Of a stretch of DNA of 64,000 bases, positions 18,663 through 27,334 are shown piece after piece. The stretch lies in contig NZ_UIDD01000010.1 of NCBI RefSeq assembly GCF_900497695.1, positions 62,001 through 126,000 on the forward strand. The letters run 5' to 3'. A program made the position numbers and the translations under genes. The DNA is from Pseudomonas wadenswilerensis. Its GTDB lineage: Bacteria; Pseudomonadota; Gammaproteobacteria; Pseudomonadales; Pseudomonadaceae. Positions within the stretch are counted from its first letter, which is position 1, and each line of letters starts with the position of its first letter. The notes under the pieces were generated by a model. The model was not told the origin of the DNA and did not search any database. It saw only the letters and a list, made by a program, of their open reading frames with translations.

Positions 18663-19709
18663 ATGACCCGCTATATCGACGTTACCGACCTCAGCCGCCT
18701 GGTGGCACGCAAAGGCCTGAGCACCTGCATCAGCGAAATGGCCGAGTACATCCGTGAGGACTACCTGCGCTGGCAGGACTTCGAAAAATGCGCACGCCTG
18801 GCCAACCACTCGCCCGATGGCGTGATCGAGCTGATGCCGGTGTCCGACGCCAACCTTTACGCCTTCAAGTACGTCAACGGCCACCCGAAAAATACCCATC
18901 GCGGCATGCTCACGGTAATGGCCTTCGGCGCCCTGGGCGACGTCGATACCGGCGCGCCGGTGCTGCTCAGCGAAATGACCCTGACCACCGCCATCCGTAC
19001 CGCCGCGACCTCGGCCCTGGCCGCCCGCTACCTGGCGCGCAAGGACAGCCGCAGCATGGCGCTGATCGGCAACGGCTCGCAAAGCGAGTTCCAGGCCCTG
19101 GCCTTCCACGCCCTGCTGGGCATCGAAGACATTCGCCTGTATGACCTGGACCCGGCCGCCAGCGCCAAACTGGTCGCCAACCTCAGCGCCTTCCCTGCAA
19201 TCAAGGTAACCGTCGCCGGTTCCGTCGCCGAAGCGGTGCGCGGCGCCGACATCGTCACCACGGTGACCGCCGACAAGGCCTACGCCACCATCCTCACGCC
19301 GGAGATGATCGAGCCGGGCATGCACCTCAATGCCGTCGGCGGTGACTGCCCGGGCAAGACCGAACTGCACCGCGAGATCGTCGAGCGCGCGCGGGTGATC
19401 GTCGAGTACGAACCGCAAAGCCGCATCGAAGGCGAAATCCAGCAAATGCCCGCCGACTCGCCGACCACCGAATTCTGGCAAGTGATCAACGGCCAGGTGG
19501 CCGGTCGCGAAAACGCCGCGCAAGTGACGCTGTTCGACTCGGTCGGCTTCGCCCTCGAAGATTACTCGGCGCTGCGTTATGTGCTGGACGTGGCCAAGGC
19601 CCTGGACATCGGCAGCGAGATCGCCCTGGTGCCGGAACTCAAGGACCCGAAAGACCTGTTCGCGCTGCTGCGTGCACCGGTTGAAAACCTGCAGAAAAAA
19701 CGCGCCTGA
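18663..19709 (+). CDS. ocd: Ornithine cyclodeaminase
   Basis: 348 residues; converts L-ornithine to L-proline and ammonia with bound NAD. The protein shows the substrate-loop KYVNGHPKNT (about 69-78), the dinucleotide-binding ALIGNGSQSEFQ (about 136-147) and the GGDCPGKTEL segment with the catalytic Asp. The ATG has an excellent AAAGGAG at correct distance. Directly behind ctlX in one operon, so citrulline nitrogen could be released in two steps and the carbon fed to proline catabolism. Distinguished from lysine cyclodeaminase-like or alanine dehydrogenase members by overall similarity only. Confidence 0.9.
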   Translation: MTRYIDVTDLSRLVARKGLSTCISEMAEYIREDYLRWQDFEKCARLANHSPDGVIELMPVSDANLYAFKYVNGHPKNTHRGMLTVMAFGALGDVDTGAPVLLSEMTLTTAIRTAATSALAARYLARKDSRSMALIGNGSQSEFQALAFHALLGIEDIRLYDLDPAASAKLVANLSAFPAIKVTVAGSVAEAVRGADIVTTVTADKAYATILTPEMIEPGMHLNAVGGDCPGKTELHREIVERARVIVEYEPQSRIEGEIQQMPADSPTTEFWQVINGQVAGRENAAQVTLFDSVGFALEDYSALRYVLDVAKALDIGSEIALVPELKDPKDLFALLRAPVENLQKKRA

Positions 19710-19784
19710 ACCCGACCGATTCTGCCGTGCCACCGCGCGGCAGATCGGAAACTGCTGCAAGGGAAGCTTAAACAGGAGGTGCCT

Positions 19785-19799
19785 CAGCCGATTCGGCTG
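19785..19799. promoter_or_regulatory. Palindrome in the leader of the amino-acid ABC operon
   Basis: CAGCCGA-T-TCGGCTG, a perfect 7-bp inverted repeat about one base, in the 248-bp gap between ocd and the binding-protein gene. Just upstream CCGATTCTGCCG / CGGCAGATCGG (about 19718-19749) forms an imperfect hairpin without a T-run. Possible operator or attenuator; unassigned. Confidence 0.35.
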
Positions 19800-19957
19800 C
19801 CATACACGCGTTAACAGCAAAATCCGGCAGCCGACGCCGGCGCAAACGACACAAAAAAAACGTCGTCATCGCGCATTCTGAGCCCGACCAGAGAGTCACT
19901 AAAAGACCAGAAGCGCACCACTGCCCTACATCAACTATAAAACTCAGGGATACTCAT

Positions 19958-20737
19958 ATGACTTCGCTGCGAAAGCTCCTCAGCGTGCTGCTCCTGCCAC
20001 TGTGCGCAAGTGCGGTGCAGGCCAAGGAATGGACCGAGATCCGTTTCGGCGTCTACCCCGAATACCCCCCTTTTGAATCCGTTGCCGCCGATGGCAGCCT
20101 GCAAGGCTTCGACATCGAGCTGGGCAACGCCATCTGCGCCAAGCTGCAAGTCAAATGCACCTGGGTGCACAACGAATTCGACGGCATGATCCCGGCCCTG
20201 CGGGCACGCAAGTTCGACGCAATCATGTCGTCGATGGCGGTGACCCCGGCGCGGCAGAAACAGATCGACTTCAGCGCCCGGCTGTTCCTCAGCCCGACTT
20301 CGGTGATCGTGCGCAAGAACGCCGACTTCGGCGACACCCCCGAATCGCTCAAGGGCAAGCAGGTCGGCGTATTGCAGGGCTCGCTGCAGGAAGCGTATGC
20401 CCGTGCCAAGCTGGCGCCGCTGGGGGCCCAGGTCAAGGCCTACCAGGCCCAGGACCAGAACTACGCCGACCTGATCAACGGCCGCCTCGACGCCACCCTG
20501 ACCGACAAGCTCGAAGCCCAGCTGAACTTCCTCACCAAGCCCGAAGGCGCCGACTTCAAGAGCGGCCCGGCGATCAAGGACCCTACCCTGCCCCTGGACA
20601 TCGCCATGGGCCTGCGCAAGAACGACAGCGAGCTCAAGGCCCTGCTCGACAAAGGCATTGCTGCGGTGCATGCCGATGGCACCTTCGCCGCCATCCAGAA
20701 GAAGTACGTCGGCGACCTGGATATCTACAACGAGTAA
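19958..20737 (+). CDS. Basic amino-acid ABC transporter, periplasmic binding protein
   Basis: 259 residues. Signal peptide MTSLRKLLSVLLLPLCASAVQA, then a family 3 solute-binding fold with the GVYPEYPPFESV and LQGFDIELGNAIC motifs characteristic of lysine/arginine/ornithine and histidine-binding proteins (ArgT/HisJ). AGGGA lies at a good distance before the ATG. It opens the transporter set; downstream come two permeases and an ATPase. With CtlX and Ocd upstream, citrulline, ornithine or arginine is the likely ligand. Confidence 0.88.
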   Translation: MTSLRKLLSVLLLPLCASAVQAKEWTEIRFGVYPEYPPFESVAADGSLQGFDIELGNAICAKLQVKCTWVHNEFDGMIPALRARKFDAIMSSMAVTPARQKQIDFSARLFLSPTSVIVRKNADFGDTPESLKGKQVGVLQGSLQEAYARAKLAPLGAQVKAYQAQDQNYADLINGRLDATLTDKLEAQLNFLTKPEGADFKSGPAIKDPTLPLDIAMGLRKNDSELKALLDKGIAAVHADGTFAAIQKKYVGDLDIYNE

Positions 20738-20812
20738 GCCGTGTCGTCGTGATCGGTTCGCCCTGAGCTGATCACGGCCGCATTTGCCCTGCGTCCTACC
20801 GAGATTTTTCCC

Positions 20813-21538
20813 GTGAACGACTTCCTTCACTCCCATGGCTGGCAGGCCCTGAGCTTGCAGGGCTTCGGCCCGCTGTTGCTGCAAGGGACCTGGATGACCC
20901 TGAAACTGGCGCTGCTGTCGCTTGGCCTGAGCCTGGCCCTGGGCCTGTTCGGCGCCAGCGCCAAGCTCTCGCGGCTGAAACTGCTGCGCGTGCCGGCAAC
21001 CCTGTACACCACGCTGATTCGCAGCGTGCCGGACCTGGTGCTGATCCTGCTGATCTTCTACACCCTGCAACTGTGGCTCAACGACCTGACCGAAATGCTC
21101 GGCTGGGACTACTTCGAAATCGACCCGTTTACTGCCGGGGTCATCACCCTGGGCTTCATCTACGGCGCCTACTTCACCGAGAACTTTCGCGGCGCGATCC
21201 TCAGCGTCCCGGCCGGGCAGCTGGAGGCAGCCACAGCCTATGGGCTGAGCAAGGCGCAACGCTTTCGCCTGGTGCTGTTCCCGCAACTGATGCGCTTCGC
21301 CCTGCCGGGCCTGGGCAACAACTGGCTGGTGCTGCTCAAGTCCACCGCGCTGGTGTCGATCATCGGCCTCGCCGACCTGGTCAAGGCCGCGCAGAACGCC
21401 GGCAAGACCACCAACAACACCCTGTACTTCCTGATCATCGCCGGGCTTGTGTACCTGCTGATCACCACCCTCTCCAACCGCTTGTTCAAGCACCTGGAGC
21501 GGCGTTACAACACCGGCATCAAGGGGCTGGCACGATGA
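20813..21538 (+). CDS. Basic amino-acid ABC transporter permease (HisQ-like)
   Basis: 241 residues from a GTG start (20813), four to five predicted membrane helices and the EAA coupling motif LEAATAYGLSKAQ. HisQ/ArtQ class of polar amino-acid permeases. The Shine-Dalgarno is weak (CGAGA). The 75-bp gap after the binding-protein gene is the largest in the cluster. It overlaps the second permease gene by four bases (ATGA). Confidence 0.88.
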   Translation: MNDFLHSHGWQALSLQGFGPLLLQGTWMTLKLALLSLGLSLALGLFGASAKLSRLKLLRVPATLYTTLIRSVPDLVLILLIFYTLQLWLNDLTEMLGWDYFEIDPFTAGVITLGFIYGAYFTENFRGAILSVPAGQLEAATAYGLSKAQRFRLVLFPQLMRFALPGLGNNWLVLLKSTALVSIIGLADLVKAAQNAGKTTNNTLYFLIIAGLVYLLITTLSNRLFKHLERRYNTGIKGLAR

Positions 21539-22248
21539 TCGAACTCTTTGAACAGTACGGCCAGGCCTACCTCTACAGCGATGGCGCCGGGCTTTCCGGG
21601 CTGGCCATGACCCTTTGGCTGTTCGTCATCACCATGATCCTGGGCTTTTTCCTGTCGCTGCCGCTGGCCCTGGCGCGGGTGTCGCGCAACCTGTGGCTGC
21701 GCTGGCCGGTGGAGTTCTACACCTTCGTGTTTCGCGGCACGCCGCTCTACATCCAGTTGCTGATCTGCTACACCGGCCTGTACGGGCTGGAGGTGGTACG
21801 CGATCACGCCCTGCTCGACCAGTTCTTTCGCAATGCGCTGAACTGCACCCTGCTGGCCTTCGTGCTCAATACCTGTGCCTACACCGTGGAGATCTTCGCC
21901 GGGGCGATTCGCAACATTCCCCATGGCGAGATCGAAGCGGCCCAGGCCTATGGCCTGCACGGCTGGAAGCTGAACCTGTTCGTGGTCTTGCCCGCAGCCC
22001 TGCGCCGTTCGCTGCCGGCCTACAGCAACGAACTGATCCTGATGCTGCACGCCACGTCGCTGGCCTTCACCGCCACCATCGCCGACATCCTCAAGGTCGC
22101 CCGCGATGCCAACGCCGCCACCTTCCTGACCTTTCAGGCCTTCGGAACGGCGGCGCTTCTGTACATGTTGCTGTCCTTCGCGCTGGTCGGGCTGTTTCGC
22201 CTGGCCGAGCGGCGCTGGATGGGTTTTCTTGTTCCTGCCCGAGGCTAA
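21535..22248 (+). CDS. Basic amino-acid ABC transporter permease (HisM-like)
   Basis: 237 residues, HisM/ArtM class, EAA motif IEAAQAYGLHGWK; conserved FRGTPLYIQLL segment in the first loop. It pairs with the preceding permease to form the channel. Translation is probably coupled at the ATGA overlap. Three bases separate it from the ATPase gene. Confidence 0.88.
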   Translation: MIELFEQYGQAYLYSDGAGLSGLAMTLWLFVITMILGFFLSLPLALARVSRNLWLRWPVEFYTFVFRGTPLYIQLLICYTGLYGLEVVRDHALLDQFFRNALNCTLLAFVLNTCAYTVEIFAGAIRNIPHGEIEAAQAYGLHGWKLNLFVVLPAALRRSLPAYSNELILMLHATSLAFTATIADILKVARDANAATFLTFQAFGTAALLYMLLSFALVGLFRLAERRWMGFLVPARG

Positions 22249-22251
22249 TTC

Positions 22252-23103
22252 ATGACCACTACCGCACACGCCCTGGCGACCGCCGAGCCCACTCCCCGCA
22301 GCCGCCCAAGCCCGCGCATCGCCAGCGTTGCCGCCGATGCCACGGTCAAGCTGAGCGTTGCCGACCTGCACAAACGCTATGGTGAACATGAAGTGCTCAA
22401 GGGCGTCTCGCTGCAGGCGCGCAAAGGCGACGTGATCAGCCTGATCGGCGCCAGCGGCTCGGGCAAGAGCACCATGCTGCGCTGCATCAACTTCCTCGAG
22501 CAACCCGATGCCGGGGTCATCACCCTCGATGAACAGACGATCGAAATGCGCCAGGGCCGCGCCGGCACGCGCGCACCGCATCCGGCGCAACTGCAGAACC
22601 TGCGCACGCGCCTGGCCATGGTGTTCCAGCACTTCAACCTGTGGAGCCACATGACCGTGCTGGAGAACATCTGCATGGCGCCGCGGCGGGTGCTCGGGGT
22701 CAGCAGCCAGGAAGCCGAAGCCCGGGCGCGCAAGTACCTGGACAAGGTCGGCCTGCCGCCGCGGGCTGCCGACCAGTACCCGGCGTTCCTCTCCGGTGGC
22801 CAGCAACAGCGGGTGGCGATAGCCCGGGCCCTGGCCATGGAGCCGGAAATCATTCTCTTCGATGAACCGACCTCGGCCCTGGACCCGGAGCTGGTCGGTG
22901 AAGTGCTGAAAGTCATACAGACGCTGGCCGAGGAAGGCCGTACCATGCTCATGGTCACCCACGAGATGGGCTTTGCCCGTCAGGTGTCGAGCCAGGTGCT
23001 GTTTCTGCATCAGGGCCGGGTCGAGGAACAGGGAAGCGCCGAGATACTTGACCAGCCGCAGAGCGAGCGCCTGCAGCAATTTCTTTCCAACCGTTTGAAG
23101 TGA
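22252..23103 (+). CDS. Basic amino-acid ABC transporter ATP-binding protein (HisP-like)
   Basis: 283 residues with Walker A GASGSGKST, the family-typical insertion before the Q-loop, signature LSGGQQQRVAIARAL, Walker B IILFDEPTSALDPE and H-loop MVTHEMGF. An Ala/Pro/Thr-rich extension of about 30 residues precedes the usual HisP start (VADLHKRYG); GAGG eight bases before the ATG supports the longer form. It powers the two permeases upstream. All ATPase motifs are intact. Confidence 0.9.
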   Translation: MTTTAHALATAEPTPRSRPSPRIASVAADATVKLSVADLHKRYGEHEVLKGVSLQARKGDVISLIGASGSGKSTMLRCINFLEQPDAGVITLDEQTIEMRQGRAGTRAPHPAQLQNLRTRLAMVFQHFNLWSHMTVLENICMAPRRVLGVSSQEAEARARKYLDKVGLPPRAADQYPAFLSGGQQQRVAIARALAMEPEIILFDEPTSALDPELVGEVLKVIQTLAEEGRTMLMVTHEMGFARQVSSQVLFLHQGRVEEQGSAEILDQPQSERLQQFLSNRLK

Positions 23104-23115
23104 AGCCGAACCTGC

Positions 23116-23610
23116 ATGGATACCAAGGTCAACAGCCCACAGACCACGCCGCCCCTGGACCGGATCGACGAAGCGATCATCGACGTGCTGCGCCATAACG
23201 GGCGCATCACCTATGAAAAGCTCTCATCGCTGGTGCACCTCACCCCACGCCCGTGCCTGGAGCGGGTGCGCAAGCTGGAACGGCGCGGGGTGATTCGCGG
23301 CTATGGCGCGATCATCGATGTGCAGATGGTTTCGCCCGGTTTGTCGCTGCTGGTGCTGGTGGCCCTCTCCAACCAGAGCGGGCGCGCGGCGCAAAAGGCG
23401 TTTGAAGCCTGCGTGCGCGCCTGCCCGCAGGTGTTCGACTGCCAGCTGATCAGTGGTCACTTCGACTATAGCCTGCGCATGCGTTGCCGTGACATGGAGC
23501 ACTATCGGGTGCTGACCGAAACCTGGATGAACAACGACGAGCTGCACATCGACAAGCTGGTCGCCCACCCGGAGCTGGCGGTGGTGAAGAACACCGCCCC
23601 CCAGCTCTAA
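23116..23610 (+). CDS. Lrp/AsnC-family transcriptional regulator
   Basis: 164 residues: N-terminal helix-turn-helix (LDRIDEAIIDVLRHNGRITYEKLSS region, with the recognition helix near residues 42-58) and a C-terminal RAM ligand-binding domain. The ORF follows the ATPase gene by 12 bp on the same strand and is probably in the same operon. As Lrp-family members sense amino acids, it is the likely local regulator of the ctlX-ocd-transporter cluster; the ligand is not determinable here. Confidence 0.85.
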   Translation: MDTKVNSPQTTPPLDRIDEAIIDVLRHNGRITYEKLSSLVHLTPRPCLERVRKLERRGVIRGYGAIIDVQMVSPGLSLLVLVALSNQSGRAAQKAFEACVRACPQVFDCQLISGHFDYSLRMRCRDMEHYRVLTETWMNNDELHIDKLVAHPELAVVKNTAPQL

Positions 23611-23618
23611 CCCCGCAA

Positions 23619-24674
23619 TCAGGTACGCGGCGGCGCCACCGGCCCGCTGCGCGACCAGTCCAGCAACAGGCTGTAGGCCACCGCCAGCAAGGTCGGGCCG
23701 ATGAACAGGCCGATAAAGCCGAAGGCCAGCAGGCCGCCAAATACCCCGAGCAGGACAATCACCAGCGGCAGGTTGCCGCCACGGCTGATCAGGTAGGGTT
23801 TGAGCACGTTGTCGACGCCGCTGATGATGAAGGTACCCCAGAGGCCGAGGAACACCGCCATGCCGTATTCGCCCTGCCAGGCCAGCCACGCGGTGGCCGG
23901 AACCCAGGCCAGTGGCGGGCCCATGGGGATCAGGCTGAGCATGAAGGTGACGATCCCCAGCACCAGCGCCCCCGGTACACCGGCAATCAAAAAGCCGATC
24001 AGCGCCAGTACGGCTTGCGCCGCTGCCGTGCCGATCACGCCGTTGACCACCCGTTGCACGGTACCGGCCACCAGGTCCAGGTAGTACTCGGCACGCTCGC
24101 CGATCAGCCGGTCCAGCAGGCGCAGCACGAAAGCCGCCAGCCGTGGCCCGTCACGGTAGAAGAAGAACACGAAGACCAGGCTCAGGGTCAGCTCGAGAAT
24201 GCCGCTGCCGATCTGCGCGCTGCGCGCCAGCAGCCAATTGCCGACCTGGCCCAGGTACGGCTTGATGGTGGTCAGCAAGGCCGCGCCCTGCTGGTCGATG
24301 GTGTCCCACATGCCCACCAGACGTTCGCCCACCAACGGCACGCCGCCTAGCCAGCTCGGTGCATCGGGCAGGCCGTCGACCTGCACGTCGCGTACGAAGG
24401 CGGTGGCATCACGAATATGGTCGGCCAGGTTGAAGCCCAGCCACACCAGCGGCAGTGCCACCAGCAAGATCCACAAGGTGGTCAGCAAGCCTGCGGCCAG
24501 GGTTTCGCGACCGCCGAGCAGGCGGGTCAACAGGCGCATCAGCGGCCAGCTGGCATAGGCCAGGATGGCGCCCCAAAGTAGCGCCGAAATAAACGGCGCC
24601 ATCACCCACAGGCCGGCGCCAAGCAGCGCCAGCAGGATGATCTGCACCAGCAGGCGGTCATTATTTGGCATCAT
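23619..24674 (-). CDS. AI-2E family transporter (YdiK-like membrane protein)
   Basis: 351 residues, about eight predicted transmembrane helices, with the central hydrophilic loop and the conserved IPMGPPLAWVP and GFIGLFIGP segments of the UPF0118/AI-2E family. Family members include exporters and sodium/proton antiporters; the autoinducer name is historical and not evidence of quorum sensing here. Converges on the Lrp gene (8-bp gap). Start is one of two adjacent ATGs (24674 or 24671). Confidence 0.82.
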   Translation of the reverse strand: MMPNNDRLLVQIILLALLGAGLWVMAPFISALLWGAILAYASWPLMRLLTRLLGGRETLAAGLLTTLWILLVALPLVWLGFNLADHIRDATAFVRDVQVDGLPDAPSWLGGVPLVGERLVGMWDTIDQQGAALLTTIKPYLGQVGNWLLARSAQIGSGILELTLSLVFVFFFYRDGPRLAAFVLRLLDRLIGERAEYYLDLVAGTVQRVVNGVIGTAAAQAVLALIGFLIAGVPGALVLGIVTFMLSLIPMGPPLAWVPATAWLAWQGEYGMAVFLGLWGTFIISGVDNVLKPYLISRGGNLPLVIVLLGVFGGLLAFGFIGLFIGPTLLAVAYSLLLDWSRSGPVAPPRT

Positions 24675-24683
24675 GCTTCTCGA

Positions 24684-25481
24684 TCAACGAATCAGTTCGA
24701 CGTGGAAACCATCGGTCTCTGCGCTACCCACTTCCAGTCGCGCCGAAAGTACTCCGGCCTTTACCAACTGCTCGCGCCAGGCTTCGGCCTTGGCCCCGCT
24801 CAGGCTCACGCGCAAGGTGGTGTTGTTGTTCAGGCTGCGCCCGATCAGGTTGACCCAAGCCTGCGCTGGCTCGCCGTTCAAGTCAGGGTAGTCGAGCTTG
24901 CCGGTGTCGAGCAGTTCGCGCATCAAGGTCGCTGCAGTTGGCAGCAACTCGCCCAGGGGCGCCTCGGCGACAAACTCTTCGACATGCAGGTAGGCGCGCT
25001 TGTTGCCACGGGTGACGCTGTACAGGGCGATCAGGGTATTGCTCTGCTCGGCGGAGCGGCGCAGCAGGATGAACGCCTGTTGCTCGTCGGCGCCCGACAG
25101 CGTGCGGTTCTTGAACACCTCGTTGGCCCACAGGCTGTTCTCGCCACAATCGCGGGCCTGGCACCAGAACAACGGATAACCGCCATCCTTCTGCAAGGCT
25201 TCGCGGGCTGCGGTGAAGGCTTCGTTGGCGCTGCGCTCGCGAGGCAGCTCGTAGGTGGTCGAGCTGACCTGGCCACGGCTCTCGATCTTGCCGTCGACCC
25301 GCAGCTGGTTGCTGATCTTGCGCAGGCCGCCCAGCGGGTAGATGCGCTCCTGCAACACTGGAGGGCGCTGATCGACCACTTTGGCGTCCAGCGGCACCGG
25401 CAACCCCTCGGCCAGCAACGGCGCGCTGGCGAGAACGCCGAGCCCGGCCATCACCGCCTGGATAAAAGGTTTGAGCCTCAT
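24684..25481 (-). CDS. DUF4892 exported protein
   Basis: 265 residues starting MRLKPFIQAVMAGLGVLAS, a signal peptide ending near LLAEG; the mature domain has a Cys pair (in FWCQARDCGEN) and ends in a compact alpha/beta region resembling OmpA-like folds. DUF4892 proteins are common in Pseudomonas but lack an assigned function. The ATG overlaps the TGA of a 22-codon ORF (ATGA), and the gene itself lacks a good Shine-Dalgarno, so it is probably translated by coupling. Confidence 0.75.
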   Translation of the reverse strand: MRLKPFIQAVMAGLGVLASAPLLAEGLPVPLDAKVVDQRPPVLQERIYPLGGLRKISNQLRVDGKIESRGQVSSTTYELPRERSANEAFTAAREALQKDGGYPLFWCQARDCGENSLWANEVFKNRTLSGADEQQAFILLRRSAEQSNTLIALYSVTRGNKRAYLHVEEFVAEAPLGELLPTAATLMRELLDTGKLDYPDLNGEPAQAWVNLIGRSLNNNTTLRVSLSGAKAEAWREQLVKAGVLSARLEVGSAETDGFHVELIR

Positions 25482-25546
25482 AGGCACGCCACCGAGCGCG
25501 GGGCGTCAAGGTGGTCAACGGATGTGGCGTTGTCTTGCTCGTTCAT
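25478..25546 (-). CDS. 22-codon upstream ORF coupled to the DUF4892 gene
   Basis: ATG at 25544-25546 with a strong AGGGAG Shine-Dalgarno, encoding MNEQDNATSVDHLDAPRSVA plus two residues, ending in TGA that overlaps the ATG of the DUF4892 gene. It may be a leader peptide whose translation delivers ribosomes to the next start. No runs of a single amino acid that would suggest classical attenuation. Confidence 0.5.
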   Translation of the reverse strand: MNEQDNATSVDHLDAPRSVACL

Positions 25547-25596
25547 GGTTGTCTCCCTGTTCAACCCGCCAAGCCTCGACAGTTGCCCGCCACAAG

Positions 25597-26451
25597 TCAA
25601 GGAATGCCAAAGAAGCGATTGAAACAGTCTGCAACAAGGGTTGCGCCGGCCTCGTCATTCAGGTGCAGGTGATGGCCGCCCGGCAGTTGTTCTCGCTCAA
25701 AGGGTAGCTGCTCAAGCAACGTGCCGTGGCGCGCCAGCATGCCCTCGGCTGCCACCACCAGTTTCGCCGGGCAGGCGATGCGCTGCACAAAGCTCATGGC
25801 CTGGGCTTCGTTGAGCCGGGTGGGCGATGGCAGGGTCAGGCGGCTGTCACTGCGCCAGCTGAAACCACCGGGTACCGGCATCAGCCCACGCTGGGCGAGC
25901 AGCTCGGCGGCTTCGCGGCTGACCGCCACCAGGCCCTTCATGCGCGCCTCGATTGCCTGGTCGAGGGTCGGGTGCACCGCCTTGCGTTTGCTGTCCAGGC
26001 GCAGTTGCGCCTGCAGGGCCATGCCCATGCGTTCGGCGGCATCCTGAGGGCCGCTGGTGGGCGGGATCACCCCGTCGATCAAGGCCAGGCGAGTGACCCG
26101 TTCGGGCAGCGAACCGGCCAGCAGCACCGAAATGATCGCCCCAAGCGAATGCCCGAGCAGGGCAAAATGCGCCCACCCCATCTGCTCGGCGACGCGCAGC
26201 ACATCGTGGGCGTAATCGGCCAGGGCATAGCCGGCGCCAGCCGGGCGATGGTCGGAATGGCCATGGCCCGCCAGGTCCAGGGCCAGGATGCGCAGGCCCT
26301 TGAGCCGGGGCGCCAGGCGGGAAAAGCTGTTGGCGTTGTCGAGCCAGCCGTGCAAGGCGATTACCGGCAGGCCATCGGCGGGCCCGAACAAGTGTGCGGC
26401 CAGCTCGATATGACCCAGGTTCAGGCGAACTTCTTCCATTTCGCTACTCAT
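25597..26451 (-). CDS. Alpha/beta hydrolase
   Basis: 284 residues, cytoplasmic. HGWLDN oxyanion region near residue 34, nucleophile elbow GHSLG with Ser102, and a C-terminal His in GGHHLHL; together the standard triad of the fold. The cap domain lies around 130-200. Substrate unknown; esterase or lipase-like activity is a family expectation. It overlaps the upstream hydrolase gene by four bases (ATGA). Confidence 0.85.
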   Translation of the reverse strand: MSSEMEEVRLNLGHIELAAHLFGPADGLPVIALHGWLDNANSFSRLAPRLKGLRILALDLAGHGHSDHRPAGAGYALADYAHDVLRVAEQMGWAHFALLGHSLGAIISVLLAGSLPERVTRLALIDGVIPPTSGPQDAAERMGMALQAQLRLDSKRKAVHPTLDQAIEARMKGLVAVSREAAELLAQRGLMPVPGGFSWRSDSRLTLPSPTRLNEAQAMSFVQRIACPAKLVVAAEGMLARHGTLLEQLPFEREQLPGGHHLHLNDEAGATLVADCFNRFFGIP

Positions 26452-27242
26452 GCCGGGGTGTCCTGCCAGCGGTCGAACAGGTCCTTGATCAGGCTCGCGG
26501 TATCGGTGGGGTGCTCCAGCGGAAACATATGGCCGCCGGGCAGACTGTGGTATTCGCCTTTCGGCATGCCACGCACGGCCAGGGCGTGATGACGCTTGAC
26601 CACTCGGCTATGACTGCCACGGACCATGGCCAGGGGCAACTGCAACTGTTTGGCCGGGCTTGGGCTGGTGTGCGGCAGGCTGCGGTAGATGCTGATCTCC
26701 GTGGCCGGATCAAAGCGCAGGCGCAAGCCGTCTTCGTCAGGCTGCAGTCCATGCTCCAGGTAGGCGTCCAGGCATTCCGGGTCGAAATGCCGGAACAACG
26801 TCTTGCCAGCAAAGTAGGCCCGCGCGCTGTCACGATCGGCAAAGGCTTCGCGGCGGCCCATCGTGCGCCCGGCCGGGGTGATGCGATCGATGAAACCCAT
26901 GCGCTTGGCTGCCTGGATCAGCCACTGATCGACCCGGGTCAATACCGGCGAATCGAGCATCACCACACCACGGTAGTACTGCGGGCAGCGCATGGCCGCA
27001 TGCAGGTGCAACACGCCACCCAAGGAATGACCGACGCCCCAGACCGGGCCGGGTTGTTGCTCCAGGTGATGGATCAGTTCGTCGACCAGGTTCTGCCAGT
27101 TGTCATTGACCGGAAAACGCGGATCGTGGGCGTGCTGGGCCAGGTGGGTCACCTGATAGTCGGGGGCCAGCGCAGCAAAGAGCTTGCCGTAAGTGGCCGA
27201 GGGGAAGCCATTGGCATGGGCGAAGAAGATCTGCTGCGACAT
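26448..27242 (-). CDS. Alpha/beta hydrolase
   Basis: 264 residues starting MSQQIFFAHANGFPSATY. Nucleophile elbow GHSLGG with Ser73; C-terminal His in GGHMFPLEHP. The HANGFP start is characteristic of a Pseudomonas subfamily of serine hydrolases. The open frame extends 29 codons further upstream, but the ATG at 27240-27242 gives the family start. Forms a coupled pair with the next hydrolase, from which it differs too much to be a recent duplicate. Confidence 0.83.
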   Translation of the reverse strand: MSQQIFFAHANGFPSATYGKLFAALAPDYQVTHLAQHAHDPRFPVNDNWQNLVDELIHHLEQQPGPVWGVGHSLGGVLHLHAAMRCPQYYRGVVMLDSPVLTRVDQWLIQAAKRMGFIDRITPAGRTMGRREAFADRDSARAYFAGKTLFRHFDPECLDAYLEHGLQPDEDGLRLRFDPATEISIYRSLPHTSPSPAKQLQLPLAMVRGSHSRVVKRHHALAVRGMPKGEYHSLPGGHMFPLEHPTDTASLIKDLFDRWQDTPA

Positions 27243-27334
27243 GGCCGCCAATCCAGAGGGAAGTGATGGCTCATTGTCGGCAACCGCACCCGCTGCGGCA
27301 ATGTCCGGAAAGGCCATCGGCGACGGCAATCAGG

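Noticed and set aside
23619..24674. Reading the AI-2E transporter as a quorum-sensing gene
   Set aside because: The family name is historical; there is no luxS or lsr gene in the window to support such a role.
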